Source: Oscillospiraceae bacterium
GTDB lineage: Bacteria > Bacillota > Clostridia > Oscillospirales > Oscillospiraceae
DNA: 19,223 nucleotides
Assembly (NCBI GenBank): GCA_902802215.1
Contig: CADCLH010000039.1
Span: 1-19,223 of the forward strand
Direction of reading: 5' to 3'
The stretch's first letter is position 1, and each line of letters begins with the position of its first letter. Made by a program: the position numbers and the translations under genes. The notes under the pieces are model-generated. The model ran no database searches. It saw only the letters and a list, made by a program, of their open reading frames with translations, and was not told the origin of the DNA. Positions 1 through 7,286 of the stretch are shown in pieces.

Positions 1-14
1 TTCACTTCGGGCAT
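1..14 (-). CDS. 5' end of an unidentified gene leaving the window
   Basis: Only the first four codons and part of a fifth are inside the window, reading Met-Pro-Glu-Val, so no product can be named. The start is supported by a ribosome-binding-like AAAGGAT about nine bases upstream on the minus strand and by a promoter-like sequence at 56-83. An alternative ATG at 36-34, preceded by AGAGGA, would give a different frame. That frame uses AGG and CGA codons, unusual for a G+C-rich genome, so the ATG at 14 is preferred. Existence is an inference from these signals. Confidence 0.3.
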
Positions 15-55
15 GGCGATCCATCCTTTCTGTCATAAATGGTCCTCTGCCTCAA

Positions 56-83
56 ATTTTATCAGAACGCCCAAAAAAAGCAA
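56..83 (-). promoter_or_regulatory. Putative sigma-A-type promoter for the gene leaving the left edge
   Basis: On the minus strand a TTGCTT -35 box is separated by 16 bases from a TAAAAT -10 box. The -10 box is preceded by TGA, an extended -10 element. The same TGATAAAAT string occurs in the tRNA-Gly promoter at 462-489. The expected transcription start near 49 gives a leader of about 35 bases to the ATG at 14. Predicted only from consensus match. The rest of 84-211 holds nothing else I can support. Confidence 0.4.
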
Positions 84-211
84 TTGCAAATTGCGCAGCT
101 TTGAAAGAAATCCTGCCGGGACCAGGCGCGTTTATGGTGGGGCTTCGCCCTTTTTATGCGCCGTCGCTGCCTCCACGCTTCGCGTGAGCGGGTTTTTCAC
201 GACTGTCACCT

Positions 212-255
212 GCACCAGAAACGGGGCATCCTTTCGGATGCCCCGTTTCTGGTGC
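212..255 (-). repeat. Perfect 20-bp inverted repeat overlapping the 3' end of tRNA-Leu
   Basis: Arms at 212-231 and 236-255 are exact reverse complements around a four-base loop, which is GAAA in the leftward transcript. The right arm contains the last six bases of tRNA-Leu, including the encoded CCA, so the hairpin would compete with the mature 3' end in the precursor. No clear T-run follows on the leftward side, so it is not a textbook intrinsic terminator. It may still stop transcription or act as a processing or stability element. Confidence 0.85.
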
Positions 256-334
256 GGGTAACAGGGGTCGAACCTGCACGCCTTGCGGCACGAGAACCTA
301 AATCTCGCATGTCTGCCAATTCCATCATACCCGC
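250..334 (-). tRNA. tRNA-Leu (anticodon UAG)
   Basis: The minus strand folds as a class II tRNA. The acceptor stem GCGGGTA pairs with TACCCGC, and the discriminator A is followed by an encoded CCA at 252-250. The anticodon stem CGAGA/TCTCG encloses the loop TTTAGGT, giving anticodon TAG. A short variable arm precedes a T-arm with the GGTTCGACCCC core. The D-arm has TGG-type loop bases. It begins only about five bases after the T-run of the hairpin following tRNA-Gly, so it has no room for its own promoter unless that lies inside tRNA-Gly. Confidence 0.93.
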
Positions 335-338
335 CTGT

Positions 339-371
339 TAAAAAACCCTATTGCTTGCGCAATAGGGTTTT
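339..371 (-). terminator. Intrinsic terminator-like hairpin between the two tRNA genes
   Basis: Arms at 342-354 and 359-371 form a 13-bp perfect stem around a four-base loop. In the leftward transcript it is followed by a run of six T (345-340). The first base of the stem is the terminal A of the tRNA-Gly CCA. By structure this is a good rho-independent terminator for tRNA-Gly, yet tRNA-Leu lies immediately downstream on the same strand. It therefore must be leaky, act as a processing signal, or leave tRNA-Leu dependent on an internal promoter. Confidence 0.75.
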
Positions 372-446
372 GGAGCGGCTTACGAGGCTCGAACTCGCTA
401 CCTCCACCTTGGCAAGGTGGCGCTCTACCGGATGAGCTAAAGCCGC
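371..446 (-). tRNA. tRNA-Gly (anticodon GCC)
   Basis: A 76-base minus-strand tRNA. The acceptor stem GCGGCTT pairs with AAGCCGC, with discriminator T and encoded CCA at 373-371. The anticodon stem CCACC/GGTGG encloses TTGCCAA, giving anticodon GCC. The D-arm contains AGCTC and GGTAGAGC, and the T-arm contains GAGTTCGAGCCTC. It has its own strong promoter overlapping the end of the lipoprotein gene upstream. Confidence 0.96.
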
Positions 447-461
447 ATCGACAACACTGGC

Positions 462-489
462 ATTTTATCACATTCCGCCGTGTTGTCAA
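462..489 (-). promoter_or_regulatory. Promoter of tRNA-Gly, overlapping the preceding gene's stop codon
   Basis: On the minus strand a perfect TTGACA (489-484) is separated by 16 bases from TAAAAT (467-462), which is preceded by TGA as an extended -10. The predicted start is near 455, about nine bases before the tRNA 5' end. The -35 box contains the TGA stop codon of the lipoprotein gene, so one sequence serves both functions. Confidence 0.7.
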
Positions 490-1727
490 GTCTTATTTTC
501 GCCTTCACTGTTTTCGCTGTTTTCCCCGGGCGCGGCTTCCCCGTTCGGGCCTTCACCCGCTTCGGCCTCCGTCGGTTCTTCCGGCGGGAACAGATCCTCC
601 GTTTCCGTCTCCCCCGGGAACAGCTCGGACAGGTCGATCCTGCCCGTGCACTTCGGGTAGGACGAGACGTCCCAGCGATACGCGCCCCAGAAGTCCTCGT
701 CATTTTTGAGGAAGGTGTTCTCAAAGCCGTTCACGGCGGCCTTGCTCACATCCGCGTGGTAGCTGTTCCCGCCGAAGCGGACGATGTTCCAGCAGTGCTC
801 CTCCCAGGCGTATTGCCCGTAGACGATGCGGCAGTCCAGACCGAGCCTGCCGCACAGCTCCACGAAGCCGAACGCGAAGCCCTCGCTGTCGGCTTTTCCG
901 CCGATCAGCGCGGCATACGCGGTGTTCAGCCCGCTCTCCTCGTCCAGCGTGCAGTTGTCCGCAAGATAGCGGAAGGCCGTCCACGCGCGCTCCGCATCGC
1001 TCAACGTTTCGGTCTCCAGAGAGGCGAAGGGGTCGAAGGCGGAGAGCTCCTCCCGCTTTCTGTTCAGCTCCTCCGTACCCATGCCGTAGTTGAAGACGAC
1101 CTCATAAAGCCGCTGCGCGCCGGTGCCGCTGTACATGGTGACGCTCGCGCGCGGTTCCCGCGGGACGACGGTCGGGTTCTCCCGGTAGGCCTTGACCACC
1201 TGAGCCGCCATCTCGTCGGCGGAAAAGCCGCTGCGTCCGACCAGCAGCGCGATCCTGCGCTCGCCCCGGGACATGGCGGCGAGAAGCTCCGTCTCCGCCT
1301 CGGAGGAGAAGGACAGGTGCTCGATCTCGTCCGGGCTCACGGTCACGCCGGAGTAGCTGATATAGACGCTGGCCTCGTTGATGGTGACGATTTTGTTGAG
1401 CTCGTAGGCGATGTTCTCCACGCAGTAGGCGCAGAGCGCGTCCTGCGTGCGCACGGCCCAGCAGGCGCTGGCCATGTCCTCGGTCGGGTCGCCGTCGTAG
1501 GCGGCGTCGAAGACGATGGTCCCCTCCGTCTGCCCCGCATAGGCCATGTTGAGGATCGCCTGCCGAAGCCCGGAAAAGCTCCGGACCTGAATCTTGCCCT
1601 CGGGCGTGTTCTGCTCCTGGGGGTGCGGCGTATAGTCCTGGATCGCCACATACTCCCGGTCAAAGACGGAGCAGCCGCCGAGCAGCAGCGCGGCGAGCAG
1701 GAGAAGGAGCGCACAGCGTTTTTTCAT
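486..1727 (-). CDS. Lipoprotein with a transglutaminase-like domain lacking the usual catalytic Cys
   Basis: The 413-residue product begins with a lysine-arginine charged segment, a hydrophobic stretch and a lipobox LLGGC, so Cys19 is the likely lipidated residue and the protein should sit on the outer face of the membrane. Residues about 255-330 resemble the transglutaminase-like fold of bacterial cysteine proteases and transglutaminases. His311 (HCWN) and Asp326 (HADVS) are in the expected places. Where the family normally has a Cys, in a xxCEGxA-type motif, this protein has Ser281 (ADSEGFAF; codon AGC at 887-885). Activity is therefore doubtful and a binding role possible. The C-terminal 45 residues are a low-complexity Glu/Pro/Gly/Asn tail. 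The start has GAGGTG upstream. It lies three bases after the YitT gene, as the last gene of the topoisomerase operon. Substrate unknown. Confidence 0.8.
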   Translation of the reverse strand: MKKRCALLLLLAALLLGGCSVFDREYVAIQDYTPHPQEQNTPEGKIQVRSFSGLRQAILNMAYAGQTEGTIVFDAAYDGDPTEDMASACWAVRTQDALCAYCVENIAYELNKIVTINEASVYISYSGVTVSPDEIEHLSFSSEAETELLAAMSRGERRIALLVGRSGFSADEMAAQVVKAYRENPTVVPREPRASVTMYSGTGAQRLYEVVFNYGMGTEELNRKREELSAFDPFASLETETLSDAERAWTAFRYLADNCTLDEESGLNTAYAALIGGKADSEGFAFGFVELCGRLGLDCRIVYGQYAWEEHCWNIVRFGGNSYHADVSKAAVNGFENTFLKNDEDFWGAYRWDVSSYPKCTGRIDLSELFPGETETEDLFPPEEPTEAEAGEGPNGEAAPGENSENSEGENKT

Positions 1728-1730
1728 CTT

Positions 1731-2612
1731 CTATCGCACCTCGGAAATGCTCTCGAATCCGTTGCCGAAAACGTTCTTTGCGTTCGTCACGATAAAGAAG
1801 GCCTGTTCGTCGATGCTCTTGACCACGCGCCTGAGCTCGCCGATCTGCGGGCGCTTGACCACGACCATCAGGACCTGCCTGTCCTCGCCGGAATAGCCGC
1901 CCCGCGCGTCGAGCACGGTGACGCCGCGGTGGAGCGTCCCGGAGACGATCTCCCGGCGGACGGCGTCGCTCTCGTTGCTGATGATGTAGCACAGGCAGGC
2001 GTTGTCGATGCCGTAGAGGATCAGGTCGACGACCTTGGTGGTGACGTACATGGCGATCACCGAGTACATGGCGCTCTCATAGCGCCCGAGGACGAGCGCG
2101 TACAGCGCGATGATGACGGCGTCGAGGATCAGCATCAGCGTGCCGAAGTTAAGGAAGGGGTAGCGGCGGCGCAGGAATTTCACCACGATGTCGAGGCCGC
2201 CGGTGGTCGCGCCGACGTAGTAGATCATCCCGAGGCCCGCGCCCTTGATGACGCCGCCGATCACGCAGCCGAGGAAGGGGTCGTCGGTCGCGACAAAGCC
2301 CGTCATGGCGAACAGGTCCACCAGCACGGAGCTCAGCCCCATCCCGGCGAGCGAGCCGAAGAGGAATTCCGGCCCGAAATGCCGCCAGGCGACGAGGAAC
2401 AGCGGGATGTTCATCACGATGATCATCACGCCGACCGGCAGGCCGGTGAGCTGGTTGACGATCATCGCAATGCCGGTGACGCCGCCGGAGGTGATGCTGT
2501 TCGGGTAGAGGAAAAACTGAAACCCCGCCGCGTAGATCACGGCTCCCAGCACGATGGTGAGCGCCATGACGGCGTAATGCGGCCTTATGGGCTTCCTTGC
2601 CTTTTCCTTCAT
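1731..2612 (-). CDS. YitT family membrane protein
   Basis: The 293-residue product has the YitT-family layout. About five to six hydrophobic segments span residues 12-215, with family-like stretches NSITSGGVTGIA near residue 40 and VGATTGGLDIVVKF near 130. A soluble C-terminal domain (about 220-288, DUF2179 type) contains GEDRQVLMVVVKRPQ and ends FGNGFESI. The family is widespread in Firmicutes, often in several copies. Its transport or signalling function is not settled, so I give none. The start is fixed by GGAGG seven bases upstream. The gene follows the topoisomerase A gene by 18 bases and precedes the lipoprotein by three, so it is an operon member. Length is normal and nothing looks broken. 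Confidence 0.9.
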   Translation of the reverse strand: MKEKARKPIRPHYAVMALTIVLGAVIYAAGFQFFLYPNSITSGGVTGIAMIVNQLTGLPVGVMIIVMNIPLFLVAWRHFGPEFLFGSLAGMGLSSVLVDLFAMTGFVATDDPFLGCVIGGVIKGAGLGMIYYVGATTGGLDIVVKFLRRRYPFLNFGTLMLILDAVIIALYALVLGRYESAMYSVIAMYVTTKVVDLILYGIDNACLCYIISNESDAVRREIVSGTLHRGVTVLDARGGYSGEDRQVLMVVVKRPQIGELRRVVKSIDEQAFFIVTNAKNVFGNGFESISEVR

Positions 2613-2630
2613 AGACGGTCCTCCGCTGTG

Positions 2631-4760
2631 TTATTCATCCAGCAGCGAGAGCTGCTGCTCGCTGCGGTCCTCCGGCCGGAGCAGCGCGCCCGCCGCGGGC
2701 AGCGTCTTCACCCGGTAGCGGGTCGTGTTGACGATGGCGGTTTCGGCCAGCGGCACGCAGGAGACCACGCTGCGCTTGGGCTTGAGGCTCATCACGCCGA
2801 CGCCCTGGGTGCTGCGGCTCGTCTTGGGCTGTAGCTGGGCGGTGTTGAAGATCAGGGTGCGCCCGTCGGAGGACTGGCAGACCATGTCCGTCTCCTGCTC
2901 GATCTTCATGACCGCGACGACCGGGCTCTTGTCCGAGCAGGCGCCCACCAGCTTGCGCCGGTTGGTCTTGGTCTCGTAGGCGCTCAGCTCGATCCTCGCG
3001 GCCTTGCCGTTTTCAAACACCAGCAGCAGGTGCTGCGTGTAGTCGCCCGGCAGGATCATGGCCAGCACGTTCTCGCCCTCGTCCATCTGGAGCTTCGTCG
3101 GCAGATAGGCGCCGAGGACCGAGGCCTTGGAATCCTCGAAATCGGCCGCGCGGACCTTGTACATCTGCTGCCGGTCGGTCAGAAACAGGATCTCGGCCCG
3201 GTTCGTGCTCTCAAAGCTCTGGAAGGGCCCGTCGCCCTCCTTGTACTTCTGCTCCCCGCTCATGCGCAGGGACTGGGCGGTGATCTTCTTGAAATAGCCG
3301 CCGCGCGACAGGAAGAGCGTCACAGGGTAATCCTCGACATGCAGCTCCTCGGTATACTCCTCGACCTCGTCGGCGTAGACGATGCCGGTTTTGCGCGGAG
3401 CGCCGTACTTTTTGGAGATCTGCTTCAGCTCGTCGACGATGATGCCCCTGAGTCTGCGCCGGTTGTTGAGCGTGGCCTCGAGCTCCTCAATGTCCTTTTC
3501 CAGCTCGCTCGTCTCGGCGGTGCGCTTGAGGATATACTCGCGGTTGATGTTTCTGAGCTTGATCTCGGCCACGAACTCCGCCTGGACCTGGTCGATGCCG
3601 AAGCCCATCATCAGGTTCGGCACGACGTCGGCCTCGAGCTCGGTCTCGCGGATGATGGCGATGGCCCGGTCGATATCCAGCAGGATCTGTTCGAGGCCCT
3701 TGAGCAGATGGAGCTTTTCCTTCTTCCGGCTCAGGTCGAACCAGACCCGCCTGCGCACGCAGTCCATGCGCCAGGCGGTCCACTCCTCGAGGATCTCGCC
3801 CACGCCCATGACGCGCGGGTTGCCCGCCACAAGGATGTTGAAGTTGCAGGGGAAGGAGTCCATCAGCGGGGTGAGCTTGAAGAGCTTCTGCATGAGCTTG
3901 TCGGGGTCCGCGCCGCGCTTGAGGTCGATGGCCAGACGCAGGCCGCTCAGGTCGGTCTCGTCGCGCATGTCGTTGATCTCGCGGATCTTCCCGGAGGCGA
4001 TCAGCTCGCGCACCTTGTCGATCACGGCCTCGGAGGTCGTGGTGTAGGGAAGCTCGTAGATCTCGATGATGTTCTCTTTGTCGACATAGCGCCAGCGGGC
4101 GCGCACCTTGAAGCTGCCCCGGCCCGTGCGGTAGATGCTCTCCATCTGGGCGCGGTCGTACACGATCTCGCCGCCGGTGGGGAAGTCCGGCGCGGGCATG
4201 GTGCTCAGCAGATCGTGCTCCGGGTCGCGGAGATACGCCGCCGTCGTGTCGCAGACCTCGGCCAGATTGAAGCCGCAGATCTGGCTGGCCATGCCGACGG
4301 CGATGCCCAGGTTGGAGGACACCAGCACGTTGGGGAAGGCGGTGGGCAGCAGCGTCGGCTCGCGCAGGGTGCCGTCGTAGTTGTCGGTGAAGTCCACGGT
4401 ATCCTTGTCGATATCGCGGAACAGCTCCGCGCAGATGGGGGCGAGCTTCGCCTCGGTATAGCGCGGGGCGGCGCAGGACATGTCGCGCGAGTAGACCTTG
4501 CCGAAGTTGCCCTTGGAGTCGACAAAGGGCGTCAGCAGGGCCTGATAGCCCGCCGACAGACGCACCATCGTATCGTAGATCGCCGCGTCCCCGTGCGGGT
4601 TGAGCTTCATGGTCTGGCCGACGATGTTGGCGCTCTTGGTGCGCCCGCCCGTCAGCAGTCCCATTTTCAGCATCGTGTACAGCAGCTTCCGGTGCGAGGG
4701 CTTGAAGCCGTCGATCTCCGGAATGGCGCGCGAGACGATGACGCTCATGGCGTAGGGCAT
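2631..4760 (-). CDS. DNA topoisomerase (ATP-hydrolysing) subunit A, ParC/GyrA-like, N-terminus apparently disrupted
   Basis: This is the breakage-reunion subunit of a type II topoisomerase, partner of the B subunit encoded upstream in the same operon. The 709 residues include the winged-helix region, an NPHGDAAIYD segment equivalent to the quinolone-determining region, the catalytic Tyr101 in AAPRYTE, a coiled-coil region and a short C-terminal domain. Conserved family sequence continues upstream of this ATG: codons read VLEQPITETLERNY before MPYAM. No ATG, GTG or TTG occurs in that frame before a TGA near 4907; only a CTG is available, around 4817. The true start is therefore missing or uses an unusual codon, and the upstream zinc-ribbon gene runs out of frame into it. 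The body is intact, so either the protein starts at MPYAM or the junction is a sequence or assembly error. The family-typical N-terminus is some 20-35 residues longer. Confidence 0.88.
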   Translation of the reverse strand: MPYAMSVIVSRAIPEIDGFKPSHRKLLYTMLKMGLLTGGRTKSANIVGQTMKLNPHGDAAIYDTMVRLSAGYQALLTPFVDSKGNFGKVYSRDMSCAAPRYTEAKLAPICAELFRDIDKDTVDFTDNYDGTLREPTLLPTAFPNVLVSSNLGIAVGMASQICGFNLAEVCDTTAAYLRDPEHDLLSTMPAPDFPTGGEIVYDRAQMESIYRTGRGSFKVRARWRYVDKENIIEIYELPYTTTSEAVIDKVRELIASGKIREINDMRDETDLSGLRLAIDLKRGADPDKLMQKLFKLTPLMDSFPCNFNILVAGNPRVMGVGEILEEWTAWRMDCVRRRVWFDLSRKKEKLHLLKGLEQILLDIDRAIAIIRETELEADVVPNLMMGFGIDQVQAEFVAEIKLRNINREYILKRTAETSELEKDIEELEATLNNRRRLRGIIVDELKQISKKYGAPRKTGIVYADEVEEYTEELHVEDYPVTLFLSRGGYFKKITAQSLRMSGEQKYKEGDGPFQSFESTNRAEILFLTDRQQMYKVRAADFEDSKASVLGAYLPTKLQMDEGENVLAMILPGDYTQHLLLVFENGKAARIELSAYETKTNRRKLVGACSDKSPVVAVMKIEQETDMVCQSSDGRTLIFNTAQLQPKTSRSTQGVGVMSLKPKRSVVSCVPLAETAIVNTTRYRVKTLPAAGALLRPEDRSEQQLSLLDE

Positions 4761-4803
4761 GTAGTTGCGCTCCAGCGTCTCGGTGATGGGCTGCTCGAGG
4801 ACC

Positions 4804-5088
4804 TGCGCGCGCAGTGCGCTTGCAGTTGGGGCAGGCCGTGACCGCCAGCACGCCGAGGAAGATGATCTTCCCGCAGTGGGGGCAGCGGCACTCGCGCACG
4901 ATGATCACGATGGTCGCGATGAAGAGGATGACCGTCGCGATGCCGAAAACGAGCTGCATATAGGAGAGGTTGAGGAACTTGCCGAGCAGGCTCATCACGC
5001 AGCAGCCCAGCGCGCAGTACATGGTCTTCCTGCACATCTCTCTGCCGTGCACGAAGCTGTTGACATAGGTTTTGCCGTTGAGTGCCAT
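4804..5088 (-). CDS. Small membrane zinc-ribbon protein, 3' end missing
   Basis: A very strong ribosome binding site, AAGGAGG, lies six bases before the ATG and overlaps the end of parE. The readable product is about 95 residues. It has a short soluble N-terminus, one or two hydrophobic segments (roughly residues 25-65, Cys- and Met-rich, then VILFIATIVIIV), and a paired-cysteine zinc ribbon CxCPHCGK ... CPNCK at about residues 68-91. Such proteins usually end within a few residues of the second Cys pair. Here the frame stays open through the start of the topoisomerase A gene into its shadow frame down to 3487, giving a meaningless arginine- and histidine-rich tail. I place the end at the probable breakpoint. 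Function unknown; the sequence suggests a metal-binding membrane protein co-transcribed with the topoisomerase genes. Confidence 0.6.
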
Positions 5089-5098
5089 GGTGTCCTCC

Positions 5099-7090
5099 TT
5101 ATGAAATATCCGCCAGATCCAGAAACTCGCTGCCGTGTTCGGAGATGTGGTTCTTCCTGCCTTCGAGGTTGTCGCCGAGCAGCAGGTCGAACATGGCCGC
5201 CATCTTCTCCGCGTCCTCGGGCATGACCCTGATCAGACGCCGGGTCTCGGGGTTCATGGTGGTCATCCACATCATGTCGGGGTCGTTCTCGCCAAGGCCC
5301 TTCGAGCGGCTGATCGTGACCTTCGCGCCCTTGAGCTTTTCCAGAATATCCGCCTTTTCGCGGTCGGAGTAGGCAAACCAGGTCTTTCCCCTGCTCTCGA
5401 TCTCGTACAGCGGCGACTCCGCGATGTAGACGTAGCCCTCGCGGATGAGCGTCGGCACGAGCCGGTAGAGCATCGTGAGGATGAGGGTGCGGATCTGGAA
5501 GCCGTCCACGTCCGCGTCGGTGCAGATGATGATCTTGTTCCAGCGCAGGCTCTCGAGATCGAAGGTGGACATGTCCTTCGTGTGCCTGTCCCTGACCTCC
5601 ACCCCGCAGCCGAGCACCTTCATCAGATCGGTGATGACGTCGCTTTTGAAGATGCGCACATAGTCGGCCTTGAGGCAGTTGAGGATCTTGCCGCGCACCG
5701 GCATGATGCCCTGGAACTCCGCGTCCCGCGAGAGCTTGCACGCGCCGAGGGCCGAGTCGCCCTCGACGATGTAGATCTCGCGGCGGTCGACGTCGCGGCT
5801 GCGGCAGTCGACGAATTTCTGGACGGGGTTGGTGATGCTGATGCTGCCGGAGAGCTTCTTCTTCATGCCCTGCCGGGCGCGCTCGGCCGTCTCGCGGCTG
5901 CGCTTGTTGATGAGCACCTGCTCGGCGATGCGGTCGGCCTCGGGCTTGTTCTCGATGAAATAGACCTCGAGCTGGCTCTTGAAGAACTCGGTCATCGCCG
6001 TCTGGATGAAGCGGTTGTTGATGGCCTTCTTGGTCTGATTCTCGTAGGAGGTCTGGGTCGAGAAGCAGTTGGTGACCAGCACCAGACAGTCCTGCACGTC
6101 CTGAAACTTGATGGCGCTCTCGTTCTTCTGGTACTTGCCGAGCTGCTTGATGTAGCTGTCGATGGCCGAGGTGAAGGCGAGCTTCGCCGCCTTGTCCGGC
6201 GCGCCGCCGTTTTCGAGCCACGAGGAGTTGTGGTAGTACTCCAGCGCGCTGACGGTCTTCGAGAAGCAGAAGGCCGCCGAGAGCTTGACCTTGTACTCGG
6301 GCTTGTCCTCGCGGTCGCGGCCCTTCCGCTCGGCCTGGATGAACACCGGCGCGGTCAGCGGGTTTTCGCCGGCCAGCTCGGACACGTAGTCCATGATGCC
6401 GTTTTCGTACAGATAGTCGCGGGTCTCAAAGCCCCTGTCCTTCTCGATGCGCAGGCGGAAGGTGACGCCCGCGTTGACCACCGCCTGCCGGTGGAGCACG
6501 TCGTCGAAGTAGTCCTCGGGGATGTCGATGTCGGTGAAGACCTCGAGATCGGGCCGCCAGCGTATCGTCGTGCCGGTCTTTTTGCGGTCGGCGGGCTCGA
6601 TCAGCAGCTCCTGCCCCTTTTTGCCGACGGGCTTTCCCTTTTTGAAATGGAGCGTGTATTTGTTCCCGTCGCGCCAGACCGTCACGTCCATATACTCGGA
6701 GGCGTACTGCGTGGCGCAGGAGCCGAGGCCGTTGAGGCCGAGGGAGTATTCGTAGTCGCCGCCGGCGACGTTGTTGTACTTGCCGCCCGCGTAGAGCTCG
6801 CAGAAGACGAGCTCCCAGTTGAAGCGTTTCTCGGTCGGGTTCCAGTCGAGCGGGCAGCCGCGCCCGAAGTCCTGCACCTCGATGGAGCGGTCAAGGTAGT
6901 ACGTCAGCGTAATCAGCTTTCCGTAGCCCTCGCGCGCCTCGTCGATGGCGTTGGAGAGGATCTCAAATACGGCGTGCTCGCAGCCGTCCAGCCCGTCCGA
7001 GCCGAAGATGACGCCCGGGCGCTTCCGGACGCGGTCGGCTCCCTTGAGCTGGGAGATGCTGTCGTTGCCGTAGTTGGGAGTTGTGCTCAT
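5099..7090 (-). CDS. DNA topoisomerase (ATP-hydrolysing) subunit B, ParE/GyrB-like
   Basis: The 663-residue ATPase subunit works with the A subunit encoded downstream to pass one DNA duplex through another. Visible parts are the GHKL ATPase N-box EILSNAIDEA, the DFGRGCP loop and the ATP-lid GLNGLGSCATQY. The transducer domain follows, then the Toprim domain with EGDSALG, PVRGKILN and the metal-binding DADVDG. A C-terminal tail is rich in MMWMTTMNPETRR-type sequence typical of GyrB/ParE. The ATG at 7090 is preferred over 7117 because it gives the usual short N-terminus (MSTTPNYGNDSI) and has AAAGG upstream; the earlier ATG has no ribosome binding site. It leads a leftward operon with a promoter at 7163-7190. 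The sequence fits the ParE-like second enzyme of Clostridia rather than canonical gyrase, which is expected elsewhere in the genome. Confidence 0.93.
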   Translation of the reverse strand: MSTTPNYGNDSISQLKGADRVRKRPGVIFGSDGLDGCEHAVFEILSNAIDEAREGYGKLITLTYYLDRSIEVQDFGRGCPLDWNPTEKRFNWELVFCELYAGGKYNNVAGGDYEYSLGLNGLGSCATQYASEYMDVTVWRDGNKYTLHFKKGKPVGKKGQELLIEPADRKKTGTTIRWRPDLEVFTDIDIPEDYFDDVLHRQAVVNAGVTFRLRIEKDRGFETRDYLYENGIMDYVSELAGENPLTAPVFIQAERKGRDREDKPEYKVKLSAAFCFSKTVSALEYYHNSSWLENGGAPDKAAKLAFTSAIDSYIKQLGKYQKNESAIKFQDVQDCLVLVTNCFSTQTSYENQTKKAINNRFIQTAMTEFFKSQLEVYFIENKPEADRIAEQVLINKRSRETAERARQGMKKKLSGSISITNPVQKFVDCRSRDVDRREIYIVEGDSALGACKLSRDAEFQGIMPVRGKILNCLKADYVRIFKSDVITDLMKVLGCGVEVRDRHTKDMSTFDLESLRWNKIIICTDADVDGFQIRTLILTMLYRLVPTLIREGYVYIAESPLYEIESRGKTWFAYSDREKADILEKLKGAKVTISRSKGLGENDPDMMWMTTMNPETRRLIRVMPEDAEKMAAMFDLLLGDNLEGRKNHISEHGSEFLDLADIS

Positions 7091-7162
7091 AGCGTGTTCT
7101 GCCTTTCGATCCAACATCTTGTGTCTGGCAGGGGCATCCCCCCCGCAAAAATCAACTTATTT

Positions 7163-7190
7163 AGTATAACACATTTTTTTCATTATGCAA
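7163..7190 (-). promoter_or_regulatory. Putative promoter of the topoisomerase operon
   Basis: On the minus strand TTGCAT (7190-7185) is followed after 16 bases by TATACT (7168-7163), inside an A+T-rich patch of otherwise G+C-rich DNA. The -35 match is weak and the -10 good. The leader to the parE start is about 65-70 bases. The same TTGCAT -35 hexamer precedes glgA. The rest of the gap between parE and the rightward gene at 7287 shows no convincing rightward promoter. Confidence 0.5.
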
Positions 7191-7286
7191 GCGAGCAAAA
7201 TCCGCGCCGGGCAATTTGCACAAAATATCTTTCCGCTCTTTGTCTGCAACGCCGAAAAACGCTTCAATCCGGAAGGAGGATGCCAC

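Noticed and set aside
139..155. GGGC-TTC-GCCC followed by five T on the plus strand as an intrinsic terminator
   Set aside because: The stem is only about four pairs with a three-base loop and there is no rightward gene upstream of it in the window.
212..255. Attachment site of an integrative element at the tRNA-Leu 3' end
   Set aside because: The structure is an inverted, not a direct, repeat, and no integrase or second copy of the tRNA end is present.
13..341. Two overlapping short open frames of 82 and 61 codons at the left edge
   Set aside because: They cross the tRNA-Leu gene and its hairpin on the wrong strand and have no ribosome binding site.
480..2834. Very long plus-strand open frame (784 codons) opposite the lipoprotein and YitT genes
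   Set aside because: Composition is Val/Asp/Arg/Gly/His-rich without any domain, it lies antisense to two clear genes, and it lacks a ribosome binding site; it is a shadow caused by high G+C.
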